64,000 nt of DNA. Origin: Hallella seregens ATCC 51272 (lineage in GTDB: Bacteria; Bacteroidota; Bacteroidia; Bacteroidales; Bacteroidaceae). Positions 8,316 to 15,792 of the stretch are shown piece after piece; position 1 is the stretch's first letter; every line of letters starts with the position of its first letter. The position numbers and the translations under genes were made by a program. The stretch is taken from contig NZ_JADU01000015.1 of assembly GCF_000518545.1 (NCBI RefSeq), positions 1 to 64,000 on the forward strand, in the 5' to 3' direction. The notes under the pieces are model-generated. The model had not been told where the DNA came from, searched no databases, and was given only the letters and a program-made list of their open reading frames with translations.

Positions 8316-9419
8316 TTAGGTCTGAACACCGCTTTCGGCCAAGATACGGACGATGCGCTCGGCACTGCGGCCGTCCCAGCGGTCGGGAATGCCAGCCGTC
8401 TTCCACTCGCCCCGCACCATGCGGCCCACGGCATCCGACAGCTGTGCGGCATTCTCGCCCACGAGCACATTGGTGCCCACCTTGACGGTTTCGATGTGCT
8501 CGGTGTAGCTGTTGAGCGTGATGCACGGCACTTGATTGAACGTGGCCTCCTCGGCCACGTTGCCCGAGTCGGTGACAATACCCATGGCATGGGTCGTGAG
8601 CCAGCAAAATTCGAGGTAGCCCAGCGAGTCGATAAGCTTGATATGGCTGCCACCCGTCTTGGGCAGACAGGCCTCGACAGCCTCGCGCGCCGGCCCGCGC
8701 AGCGGAGCCACGACGGGCACACCGTCGGCCCGGGCGTCGAGCGCGCGCACCATCTCGCGCAGGTTGTCGGCATCGTGGATGAGGGCCTTGCGGTTGAGGG
8801 TGAAGACGATGTAGCGGCCCTCCTTGAGTCCCAGCTCGTCGCAGACGGTGGGGCGAACGAGCCGTCCGTGATTGAAACGCAGGTTGTCGATGAGCACATT
8901 GCCCACCATGAACACGCGCGAGAGCTCCGCTCCCTCGCGGTTGGCAATGGAATTGTTGCTGATGCCGGCCGTGAAAAGCATGTCGGACAAGCCGTCGATG
9001 ACTAGTCGGTTGATTTCCTTGGGCATCGAAATGTCGAAACTGCGGGTGCCGGCAGCGATATGTGCCAGGCGAATGCCCTGCTTCTTGGTCACGATGGACA
9101 CGGCCATCGTGGAGGCCAGGTCGTCTACAACGACCACCACGTCGGCCGGCTGCTGCTGCAAATAACGCTCGAAGGCAGCCATGACCCGGCCCGTCAGCTC
9201 GTTGAGATTGGAGCAAGTGACACCCAGAAACACGTCGGGGCGGCGTATCCGGAGGTCGTCGAAGAGCGTGCCGTCGAGTGTCGCATCGTCGGCTGCGCCG
9301 GTATAGACCAGCTGATAACGGATTTGCCGGCCCCGGGACTCAGCCGTCTCCATCGCTCTGATGACCGGAGCCACCTTGATCAAGTTGGGGCGAGCCCCAC
9401 AAACTATGCAAATATTCAT
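8316..9419 (-). CDS. WecB-like UDP-HexNAc 2-epimerase homologue, altered active site
   Basis: 367 residues, full length for the non-hydrolysing UDP-GlcNAc 2-epimerase fold. Arg10 and Lys15 of the N-terminal motif (GARPNLIK) and DSG at 284-286 are kept. Other catalytic positions known from E. coli WecB differ: HVEAG reads HIAAG (Glu to Ala at 122), the TxHR His reads Asn (FTLNR, 209), and TERPE reads TEHIE. It may therefore have a different substrate, be inactive or be regulatory. The start at 9419 fits the promoter at 9443-9450. Upstream in-frame sequence crosses the promoter and terminator, so it was not used. Confidence 0.75.
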   Translation of the reverse strand: MNICIVCGARPNLIKVAPVIRAMETAESRGRQIRYQLVYTGAADDATLDGTLFDDLRIRRPDVFLGVTCSNLNELTGRVMAAFERYLQQQPADVVVVVDDLASTMAVSIVTKKQGIRLAHIAAGTRSFDISMPKEINRLVIDGLSDMLFTAGISNNSIANREGAELSRVFMVGNVLIDNLRFNHGRLVRPTVCDELGLKEGRYIVFTLNRKALIHDADNLREMVRALDARADGVPVVAPLRGPAREAVEACLPKTGGSHIKLIDSLGYLEFCWLTTHAMGIVTDSGNVAEEATFNQVPCITLNSYTEHIETVKVGTNVLVGENAAQLSDAVGRMVRGEWKTAGIPDRWDGRSAERIVRILAESGVQT

Positions 9420-9442
9420 GGATTTTCGACTTATAACTCTTG

Positions 9443-9450
9443 CAAAAGTA
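9443..9450 (-). promoter_or_regulatory. -7 box TACTTTTG for the WecB-like gene
   Basis: TAnnTTTG match on the minus strand 24 nt upstream of the start codon and directly after the terminator at 9453-9493. Confidence 0.65.
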
Positions 9451-9452
9451 AT

Positions 9453-9493
9453 AAAAAAAAGAATGACTGCCAATAGATTTACAGTCATTCTTT
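9453..9493 (-). terminator. Rho-independent terminator after the stomatin gene
   Basis: A 12-bp stem (AAAGAATGACTG at 9458-9469 with CAGTCATTCTTT at 9482-9493). In the minus direction it is followed by a run of eight T. It separates the nfeD-stomatin unit from the WecB-like unit. Confidence 0.85.
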
Positions 9494-9536
9494 CCACAGA
9501 AATTGCTCTTCGGACGGGCGCAAAGACCCGCGGCCG

Positions 9537-10481
9537 CTACTTGAACAACTCCTTGATTCCGCCCAGACTGCCCATCAGGTTGCTGGCTTCGTAGGGCAGG
9601 AAGACGGTCTTGTTCTTGTCGCCCGTGGCCAATTCCTGCATCATGCGGATGTATTTCTGGGCAAGGAGGTAGTTGGCGGGATTGGTTGACTGCCCCACCG
9701 CCTCGGTAATCTTCCCTATGGCAACGGCTTCGGCCTCGGCTTTGCGGATACGTGCCTGGGCTTCGCCCTCGGCGCGAAGGATGGCTTGCTGCTTGTCGGC
9801 CTCGGCACGGTTGATGGTTGCGGTCTTGTCGCCCTCGGATTGCAGAATCTGCGACTGCTTGTGGCCCTCCGAAGTCAGAATCGTGGCCCGCTTGTCGCGC
9901 TCGGCCTGCATCTGTTTTTCCATGGCCTGGAGCACGCTTTTGGGAGGAATAATGTCCTGCAGCTCCACACGGTTCACCTTGATGCCCCACTTGTTGGTCG
10001 CATCGTCGAGCACGCCGCGCAGTTTATTGTTGATGGTATCGCGCGAGGTGAGCGTCTGATCCAGCTCCATCTCGCCAATGATATTGCGCAGCGTGGTCTG
10101 CGTGAGCTTCTCAATGGCGTTGGGCAAGTTGCTAATCTCATAGACAGCCTTGAACGGATCGACGATCTGGAAGTAGAGCAGGGCGTTGATTTGCATCTGG
10201 ATATTGTCCTTGGTAATCACGTTTTGCTTGTCGAAATCGTACACCTGCTCCCGCAAATCAATGGAGTTGCTATAGGTGTAACGCCCTTGAACAAGGGTGA
10301 TGATGGTCTTGGGCCGGTCGATAAACGGGATGATGATATTGATACCCGGCTTGAGGGTAGCATAGTACTTGCCGAGCCGCTCGATGATCTTGGTCTCGCT
10401 CTGGGGGATGATGACCAGCGACATCTTGGCAAAAAGAAGCACAAGGACGATGAGTCCTATCAAAACATAGGTTCCAATCAT
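9537..10481 (-). CDS. SPFH/band-7 membrane protein (stomatin/QmcA type)
   Basis: 314 residues. One N-terminal transmembrane segment is followed by the SPFH domain (GKYYATLKPGINIIIPFIDRP) and an Ala/Glu-rich coiled coil (about 180-265, repeated EGxxQAxIxxAEAEA-like units). Such proteins form membrane-associated oligomers and pair with NfeD. The NfeD gene lies 35 nt upstream on the same strand, which supports this assignment. The precise role (membrane microdomains, quality control) is general to the family. Confidence 0.9.
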   Translation of the reverse strand: MIGTYVLIGLIVLVLLFAKMSLVIIPQSETKIIERLGKYYATLKPGINIIIPFIDRPKTIITLVQGRYTYSNSIDLREQVYDFDKQNVITKDNIQMQINALLYFQIVDPFKAVYEISNLPNAIEKLTQTTLRNIIGEMELDQTLTSRDTINNKLRGVLDDATNKWGIKVNRVELQDIIPPKSVLQAMEKQMQAERDKRATILTSEGHKQSQILQSEGDKTATINRAEADKQQAILRAEGEAQARIRKAEAEAVAIGKITEAVGQSTNPANYLLAQKYIRMMQELATGDKNKTVFLPYEASNLMGSLGGIKELFK

Positions 10482-10516
10482 GATATTTAAAGTTAAGATA
10501 ATGGTTTGTCAGTGGT

Positions 10517-10966
10517 TCAGAGCCGTTCCACGGAGAGGATGATGCTGTCGCGCGCCACGACCCTCACCCGGTCTCCGCTGACCGCAGCGCCGGTATAGGC
10601 GTCCATGCGCGCCTGCCACATGTCACCGTCTATCTTCACATAGCCGGTGGAACGCTCCGGAATGTCTTCCACCACAATGCCTTCGCGCCCGATGAGGGCG
10701 TCGGCATTGCTCGCCTGCTCCCTGTCGCTGCTGTGCAGATAACGCACGACAAAAGGACGCACGCCGAGCACACTGCCGGCCGAAAAGACGATGAAGGCCA
10801 GGACCTGAACCCAGAACGGCGCGGCAAACAATGACACCACGACGGCGCAAGCCGCGCCAATGGCGAAACACATAATATAGAATGTACCCGAGGAAACCTC
10901 CAGGATGAGGGCCAGAACACTAATCAGCGTCCACACCAGCCACAGGTTATGCGTAAGGTAGTCCAT
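10517..10966 (-). CDS. NfeD family membrane protein
   Basis: 149 residues. Three to four N-terminal transmembrane segments are followed by a C-terminal OB-fold (about 85-149, LIGREGIVVEDIPERSTGYVKIDG, with WQAR after it). This is the short NfeD form without a protease domain. It is the first gene of a two-gene unit with the stomatin-like protein; NfeD and SPFH partners usually form a membrane complex. Confidence 0.9.
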   Translation of the reverse strand: MDYLTHNLWLVWTLISVLALILEVSSGTFYIMCFAIGAACAVVVSLFAAPFWVQVLAFIVFSAGSVLGVRPFVVRYLHSSDREQASNADALIGREGIVVEDIPERSTGYVKIDGDMWQARMDAYTGAAVSGDRVRVVARDSIILSVERL

Positions 10967-11002
10967 CGTGATTTTGATGTTTGATATGAGTCTTTTCGCT
11001 TA

Positions 11003-11010
11003 CAAATATA
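11003..11010 (-). promoter_or_regulatory. -7 box TATATTTG for the nfeD-stomatin unit
   Basis: TAnnTTTG match on the minus strand 37 nt upstream of the nfeD-like start, just after the terminator at 11011-11052. Confidence 0.6.
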
Positions 11011-11052
11011 GGCAAAAAAATAATGGCAGCAAGGATTTGCCGCCATTATTTT
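11011..11052 (-). terminator. Terminator after the M48 protease gene
   Basis: An 11-bp stem (AAAATAATGGC at 11017-11027 with GCCATTATTTT at 11042-11052). In the minus direction it ends in a T-run. It closes the M48 gene and directly precedes the nfeD promoter. Confidence 0.8.
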
Positions 11053-11127
11053 GCGAATATGCAGCCGAAAAGCCCCGATGACGCTTCCGGCAGATGCGTC
11101 TTGTCCGACGACCGGCTCCCCGCCGGC

Positions 11128-12015
11128 TTATCTTCTTTTCCGGGTGGCCTTGCGCGTCGGAGCCGGGCGTTTGGCAGTCGTCGTGACCGTCTTGGCCCCG
11201 CTGGCGGCGTAATATTTCTCGGCCTCGGGGAGCCAACCCCGAATGTTGGCAATGCGCTTGGCGTCGCTGGGATGGTCGCTCATGAAGTCGGAAGTCTTGC
11301 CACCCGAGCCCGCCGACATACGCTGCCAGAACGAGACGGCGTTCTGCGGGTCGTAGCCGGCCATAGCAGCAAAGATGAGTCCCATGTAGTCGGCCTCGGT
11401 CTCATTGTCGCGCGAATACTTGAGATTGCGGAACGAGAACACGCCGCTGGCCACTTGCGAGGCAATGTCGCCCACGCCGCTGCCCACTACACCGTTGAGC
11501 ACGGCACCGCCAATGGAGGTCAGCGCGCCCTGATTCTGCTTCTTGGTGAGCTGTTCGGCACTGTGCTTGGCCACGGCATGGGCTATTTCGTGTCCCAGCA
11601 CCACGGCCAGCGAGGCCTCGTTCTGCGTGTAAGGCAGCAGTCCCTCATAGACCACGATCTTGCCTCCGGGCATGCAGAAGGCGTTGGCCTGGTTGTCTTG
11701 CACGAGGTTGAACTCCCACTGGAAGTTCTTCAGCTCGCCCGCGTAGCCGTTGTTGCGCAGGTAAGTCTCCACGGCCGAGGCCAGTTTCCGGCCCACGCGC
11801 GTCACCATGGCCGTGTTGGCCGCATTGGAAGACCGCTTGGCCGAGGCCATAAACTTGGTGTATTCCGCGTTGCTGAGACTCAGAATCTGGGCATCGGAAT
11901 AGCTGCCCGAGATGCGATGGGTGCGCCCCGTCAGGGGAACCTTGGAGGCTGTGCCGCAGCCAGCCAGCAGTGTGGCGGCCAGAAACACCGTCAGAAAAAG
12001 CTTCATACTTCTCAT
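11128..12015 (-). CDS. M48 family zinc metalloprotease, lipoprotein
   Basis: 295 residues with lipobox LLAGC (Cys20). The zinc motif HEIAH is at 142-146, with the third ligand in NETEAD about 60 residues later. This resembles the soluble LoiP/YcaL type of M48 peptidase, acting on envelope proteins. The C-terminus is a basic Ala/Thr/Arg/Lys tail of about 25 residues with no recognisable function. It is transcribed alone from the promoter at 12071-12078. A second Met three codons in is an alternative start. Confidence 0.9.
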   Translation of the reverse strand: MRSMKLFLTVFLAATLLAGCGTASKVPLTGRTHRISGSYSDAQILSLSNAEYTKFMASAKRSSNAANTAMVTRVGRKLASAVETYLRNNGYAGELKNFQWEFNLVQDNQANAFCMPGGKIVVYEGLLPYTQNEASLAVVLGHEIAHAVAKHSAEQLTKKQNQGALTSIGGAVLNGVVGSGVGDIASQVASGVFSFRNLKYSRDNETEADYMGLIFAAMAGYDPQNAVSFWQRMSAGSGGKTSDFMSDHPSDAKRIANIRGWLPEAEKYYAASGAKTVTTTAKRPAPTRKATRKRR

Positions 12016-12070
12016 TCTCTTCTTGAATTTGATTTTTATAACTGTCTTTCCGAACTTCCGTACTGGGTTG

Positions 12071-12078
12071 CAAAGGTA
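12071..12078 (-). promoter_or_regulatory. -7 box TACCTTTG for the M48 protease
   Basis: TAnnTTTG match on the minus strand 56 nt upstream of the start codon. Confidence 0.6.
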
Positions 12079-12305
12079 CGGATTAATCCGTAGAGCAGAC
12101 CACCCGAGGCCGCATCTTTTGCTTTTTTTTAATCTGCACCAGGGGCAAACCGGGGTTACACCTATTATTATATATAGGAGGAGACAGTCGCCCTGCCGCC
12201 CCGACCGCCCTGCCGCAACGGGCGGAATACGGGCTGTTCAATCGATTGCACAAGGAAAAGGCCGTTTCGTGCCCTCTTTTGCGGCGGCCACACGGATTTT
12301 CTGCC
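12079..12305. other. Gene-free stretch upstream of the candidate small RNA
   Basis: No coding signal. It contains a direct repeat CGCCCTGCCGC with a 16-bp period near 12190-12220 and nothing else I can support. Confidence 0.4.
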
Positions 12306-12313
12306 TATCTTTG
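12306..12313 (+). promoter_or_regulatory. -7 box TATCTTTG of an orphan transcription unit
   Basis: TAnnTTTG match on the plus strand with no ordinary gene downstream before the terminator at 12500-12540. Confidence 0.55.
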
Positions 12314-12317
12314 CAGC

Positions 12318-12540
12318 GGACTCAAAGCCAAGGGCAACAACCGCGGCCTGTGGGTTCCGGTCAGTAGAAAAAAAAGTGTAAGAGCAGAAGCCGACAGGCC
12401 CGCGAGGCCTCGAAGCATACCATTTACCAAATGGTTGTTAGATTTGATGATTGGTTTAACAAGAAAGAAAGTTAAGATTAGATTGTTTTAGGTTGAAAAG
12501 GCGGCAGACTGTCTTCGGACGGTCTGCCGCCCTTGTTTTG
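12318..12540 (+). ncRNA. Candidate small RNA (about 220 nt)
   Basis: The stretch is bounded by its own -7 box (12306-12313) and a strong terminator (12500-12540), with the next gene having a separate promoter at 12644. It contains possible pairing segments (CCGCGGCCTGTGGG, and GACAGGCCCGCGAGGCC). It also holds a 14-codon open frame, ATG 12431 to TAA 12475 (MVVRFDDWFNKKES). It does not match the tmRNA, SRP RNA or RNase P RNA signatures I know. It could be a regulatory RNA or a mini-gene mRNA. Confidence 0.4.
12500..12540 (+). terminator. Strong terminator with TTCG tetraloop
   Basis: A 14-bp stem (GGCGGCAGACTGTC with GACGGTCTGCCGCC, one G-T wobble) closed by TTCG and followed by CTTGTTTTG. 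It ends the candidate small RNA. Confidence 0.85.
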
Positions 12541-12643
12541 TCGGAGCGGCGGCGGTCATAGCCGCAAATGGGGGCAAGGCGACGCCGATGTAACACGAAT
12601 GTAAAAAGGAGAAACATTTCTTGTTAAACCGAAGATTATTTCG

Positions 12644-12651
12644 TACTTTTG
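12644..12651 (+). promoter_or_regulatory. -7 box TACTTTTG for the nitrilase gene
   Basis: TAnnTTTG match 31 nt before the start codon. A TTG about 20 nt upstream (12621-12623) fits the -33 element. Confidence 0.65.
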
Positions 12652-12681
12652 CTTTCAATATGTAAAACAAGAGCGAACAAG

Positions 12682-13434
12682 ATGAAAATAACGCTGCTCC
12701 AAACCGATATAGCATGGGCCCAACCCACTGCCAACCACAAGACTATAGCCGCCTTGCTCGACGCCAACGCCGGGGCCGACCTCTACGTGCTGCCCGAAAT
12801 GTTCTCCACGGGCTTTGCCACAGCCCCCCGGGGCATAGCCGAGGCCCACGGACAGAGCCTGGCATGGATGCAGGGCGAGGCCCGCAAGCGCGGCTGTGCA
12901 CTGGCCGGCAGCGTGGCCACCGAGGAGCAGGGGCGGTATTACAACCGCTTCTACTTTGTGTTTCCCGACGGCAGCGAGCGTCACTACGACAAGCGGCACC
13001 TCTTCACCTACGGCGGCGAAGACCGGCAGTTCACGGCCGGGCGGGAGCGCGTGGTGGTGGAATATGCCGGATTCAGAATCCTGCTGCAAGTGTGCTACGA
13101 CCTGCGTTTCCCCGTCTTCAGCCGCAACCGCAAGGACTACGACCTCGCGCTCTACGTGGCCAGCTGGCCCACTGCGCGCCTGTCGGCCTGGACCACGCTG
13201 CTCCACGCCCGCGCCATCGAAAACCAATGCTACGTGGCCGGCGTGGACCGCACGGGCAACGACCCCGCATGCAGCTACAGCGGTGGCACGGAACTGATAG
13301 ACCCTTACGGCAACACCATCGCCGCATGCAGGCGCGGGCAGGTGGACGTGGTGACGGCAGATCTCGACATAGAGCCGCTGAAAGCCTTTCGCAGCAAGTT
13401 CCCCGTGCTGGACGACGCCGACCCGTTGCCCTGA
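12682..13434 (+). CDS. Nitrilase-superfamily amidase (omega-amidase type)
   Basis: 250 residues of the carbon-nitrogen hydrolase fold. The catalytic triad is visible: Glu in LPEMFSTGF, Lys in YDKRHLFTYGGE, Cys in LLQVCYDLRFP. The GGEDRQFTAG and CYDLRFP contexts match the omega-amidase/YafV group, which hydrolyses alpha-keto acid amides such as 2-oxoglutaramate. The ATG at 12682 was chosen because it follows the promoter and gives the usual N-terminus; an upstream in-frame start lies at the -7 box. The 22-bp array begins 16 nt after the stop. Confidence 0.88.
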   Translation: MKITLLQTDIAWAQPTANHKTIAALLDANAGADLYVLPEMFSTGFATAPRGIAEAHGQSLAWMQGEARKRGCALAGSVATEEQGRYYNRFYFVFPDGSERHYDKRHLFTYGGEDRQFTAGRERVVVEYAGFRILLQVCYDLRFPVFSRNRKDYDLALYVASWPTARLSAWTTLLHARAIENQCYVAGVDRTGNDPACSYSGGTELIDPYGNTIAACRRGQVDVVTADLDIEPLKAFRSKFPVLDDADPLP

Positions 13435-13449
13435 AGCCGCTGCACCACA

Positions 13450-13559
13450 ACGCCGTAATCGCCGCGCCGTCACGGCGTAATCGCAACGCCAAAACGCCGT
13501 AATCGCGAGGCCAAAACGGTGCAATCGCAAGGCCGTTACACCGTCATCGCGACGCCAGC
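13450..13559. repeat. 22-bp tandem array, locus A (5 units)
   Basis: Five consecutive 22-bp units starting at 13450, 13472, 13494, 13516 and 13538. The core ATCGC recurs at exactly 22-bp spacing (13458, 13480, 13502, 13524, 13546). Units read ACgcCGTaATCGCnnnGCCnnn. The period is not a multiple of three, and the array lies between the nitrilase stop and iorA. Confidence 0.9.
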
Positions 13560-13612
13560 AGGCCGCACACCACCCCATCCAACCCCAGAAAACCCATTTG
13601 AACACGAATAAC

Positions 13613-15220
13613 ATGACAGAAAAGAAACTGCTGCTCGGCGACGAAGCCATCGCTCTGGGTGCCATCCACGCCGGTCTCTCGGGTGTCTATGCCTATCCGG
13701 GCACACCCTCGACAGAGATTACAGAGTTTATCCAGAACGACCCGACGGCCGCGCAGCGCGGCATACGCAGCCGATGGTGCACCAATGAAAAGACGGCCAT
13801 GGAGGCCGCACTGGGCATGTCGTATGCCGGCAAGCGCGCCCTGGTGTGCATGAAACACGTGGGCCTGAACGTCTGTGCCGATGCCTTTGTCAACTCAGCC
13901 ATCACGGGAGTGAACGGCGGCATCGTGGTGCTCGTGGCCGACGACCCCTCGATGCACTCGTCGCAGAACGAGCAAGACAGCCGCTTCTATGGCAAGTTTG
14001 CCATGATTCCCATCTTCGAGCCGAGCAACCAGCAGGAGTGTTTCGACATTCCAAAGCTGGCGTTCCGCACGTCGGAGGCCCTGAAACTGCCCGTGCTGGT
14101 GCGCATTGTGACGCGTCTGGCCCACTCGCGCGCCTCGGTGACCATCGGCAGCGAACTGAAAGCGCCCAACGCGCTCCGCCCCGACGAGGGCAAGCACTGG
14201 GTGCTGCTGCCCGCCATCGCCCGCAGGAACTACGCCGGCCTCATTGCCAAACAGCCCGAATTGCTGCGCCTCTCGGAGGAGGGCGGCCGCAACCAGCTGG
14301 AGCTGCAAGAGGGCAAGGGCGTGGGCGTGATAGCCTGTGGCATTGCCTACAACTATGTGAAGGAGGCCGGGGCCACGGGCGTGTCGGCCATTCTGAAACT
14401 GAACCAGTACCCCCTGCCCGAGAAGCTGATTGCAGAACTGGCCGCCATGAGCGACCGAATGCTCGTGGTGGAAGACGGGCAGCCCTTTGTCGAAGAGAGC
14501 CTCAAAGCCCTGCTGGGCAAGGATTACAAGGTTTGCGGCCGCCTCACGGGCGACCTGCCGCGCACCGGCGAGCTCACCCCCGACAACGTGGGCAAGGCAC
14601 TTGGCCAGACCATCGACATGCCGTTCGCCCCCATCGACGACGTGGTGGGGCGTCCGCCGGCCCTTTGCCAAGGCTGCGGCCACCGCGACGTGTACACCGC
14701 CCTGAACGAGGTGGCGGCCGAATACGAGGGTGCACGCATCTTCGGCGACATCGGTTGCTACACGCTGGGCGCGCTGCCCCCGTTCCAGTCCATCGCCAGC
14801 TGTGTGGACATGGGGGCCAGCATCACCATGGCCAAGGGCGCGGCCGACGCCGGACTGTTCCCCGCCATTGCCGTCATCGGCGACTCCACCTTCACCCACA
14901 GCGGCATGACGGGCCTGCTCGATGCCGTGAACGACAGGGCCAACATCACGGTCGTCATCTCCGACAACCTCACGACGGCCATGACCGGAGGGCAGGATTC
15001 GGCCGGAACCAACAAGTTCGAGGCCATCTGCCTGGGGCTGGGCGTGGAGCCGGAACATGTGCGCGTGGTGACGCCGCTGGCCAAGAACATGCCGGAAATC
15101 ACGCAGACGCTGCGCGAAGAATTCGAGTATCAGGGCGTCAGTGTCATCATCCCACGCCGAGAATGCGTGCAGACACTGAGCCGCAAAGCACGTAAGAACA
15201 AAGCTGAAAAGAAGTCATGA
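13613..15220 (+). CDS. iorA: Indolepyruvate:ferredoxin oxidoreductase, alpha subunit
   Basis: 535 residues. The thiamine-pyrophosphate enzyme oxidatively decarboxylates aryl-pyruvates to aryl-acetyl-CoA with reduction of ferredoxin. It shows the N-terminal pyrimidine-binding domain (GDEAIALGAIHAG, YPGTPSTEI), then the TPP-binding domain with CQGCGHRD and GDIGCYTLGALPP, plus GDSTFTHSGM. The C-terminus stops at about the point where other IorA proteins carry a two-[4Fe-4S] ferredoxin domain; that domain is absent here. ATG 13613 was taken over a TTG 15 nt upstream. It overlaps iorB by four bases. Confidence 0.93.
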   Translation: MTEKKLLLGDEAIALGAIHAGLSGVYAYPGTPSTEITEFIQNDPTAAQRGIRSRWCTNEKTAMEAALGMSYAGKRALVCMKHVGLNVCADAFVNSAITGVNGGIVVLVADDPSMHSSQNEQDSRFYGKFAMIPIFEPSNQQECFDIPKLAFRTSEALKLPVLVRIVTRLAHSRASVTIGSELKAPNALRPDEGKHWVLLPAIARRNYAGLIAKQPELLRLSEEGGRNQLELQEGKGVGVIACGIAYNYVKEAGATGVSAILKLNQYPLPEKLIAELAAMSDRMLVVEDGQPFVEESLKALLGKDYKVCGRLTGDLPRTGELTPDNVGKALGQTIDMPFAPIDDVVGRPPALCQGCGHRDVYTALNEVAAEYEGARIFGDIGCYTLGALPPFQSIASCVDMGASITMAKGAADAGLFPAIAVIGDSTFTHSGMTGLLDAVNDRANITVVISDNLTTAMTGGQDSAGTNKFEAICLGLGVEPEHVRVVTPLAKNMPEITQTLREEFEYQGVSVIIPRRECVQTLSRKARKNKAEKKS

Positions 15221-15792
15221 GAAAGAACATTATCCTGTCGGGCGTGGGCGGACAAGGCATCCTCTCCATCGCTACAGTCATTGGCGAGGCCGCCACGGCG
15301 GCCAGCCTCCATCTGAAACAGGCCGAGGTACACGGCATGAGCCAGCGCGGCGGCGACGTGCAGAGCAACCTGCGGCTGAGCACCGAGGAGATATACAGCG
15401 ACCTGATACCGCAGGGACAGGCCGACATCATCATCGCCATGGAGCCCATGGAGGCCCTGCGCTACGTGCCGTTCCTGAACAAGGACGGATGGGTGATTAC
15501 CTCGTCGGAGCCCCTCGTCAACATTCCCAACTACCCGGACGCGCAGCGCGTGGCCGACGCTCTGCGGCGTTTGCCCCACGTCAAGGCCCTGCCCATCAAC
15601 AGCATGGCCAGGGAACACCACATGCCCAAGAGCGCCAACATGCTCCTGCTGGGCATGGCAGCCGACACGATCGGCATACTTTCGCCCGAGCAACTACGGG
15701 CCGCCATCGGCCGTATCTTTGCCGCCAAGGGCGCGCGCGTGGTGGAAGACAACTACAAGGCCTTTGATTTGGGATTAAAAGAAGAGCGATGA
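15217..15792 (+). CDS. iorB: Indolepyruvate:ferredoxin oxidoreductase, beta subunit
   Basis: 191 residues of the gamma-type 2-oxoacid oxidoreductase fold. It begins NIILSGVGGQGILS and continues EVHGMSQRGGDVQSNLR, both family signatures. It forms the heteromer with IorA. The start overlaps the iorA stop and its own stop overlaps the aminotransferase start (ATGA junctions), indicating translational coupling. Confidence 0.93.
   Translation: MRKNIILSGVGGQGILSIATVIGEAATAASLHLKQAEVHGMSQRGGDVQSNLRLSTEEIYSDLIPQGQADIIIAMEPMEALRYVPFLNKDGWVITSSEPLVNIPNYPDAQRVADALRRLPHVKALPINSMAREHHMPKSANMLLLGMAADTIGILSPEQLRAAIGRIFAAKGARVVEDNYKAFDLGLKEER

Noticed and set aside
12318..12540. tmRNA, 6S or RNase P RNA
   Set aside because: None of the signatures I know (tag-peptide frame, SRP core, P4 pairing) could be recognised, so only a generic small-RNA call was made.
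13450..13559. CRISPR array
   Set aside because: Units are contiguous 22-bp repeats without spacers, and no cas genes are present.
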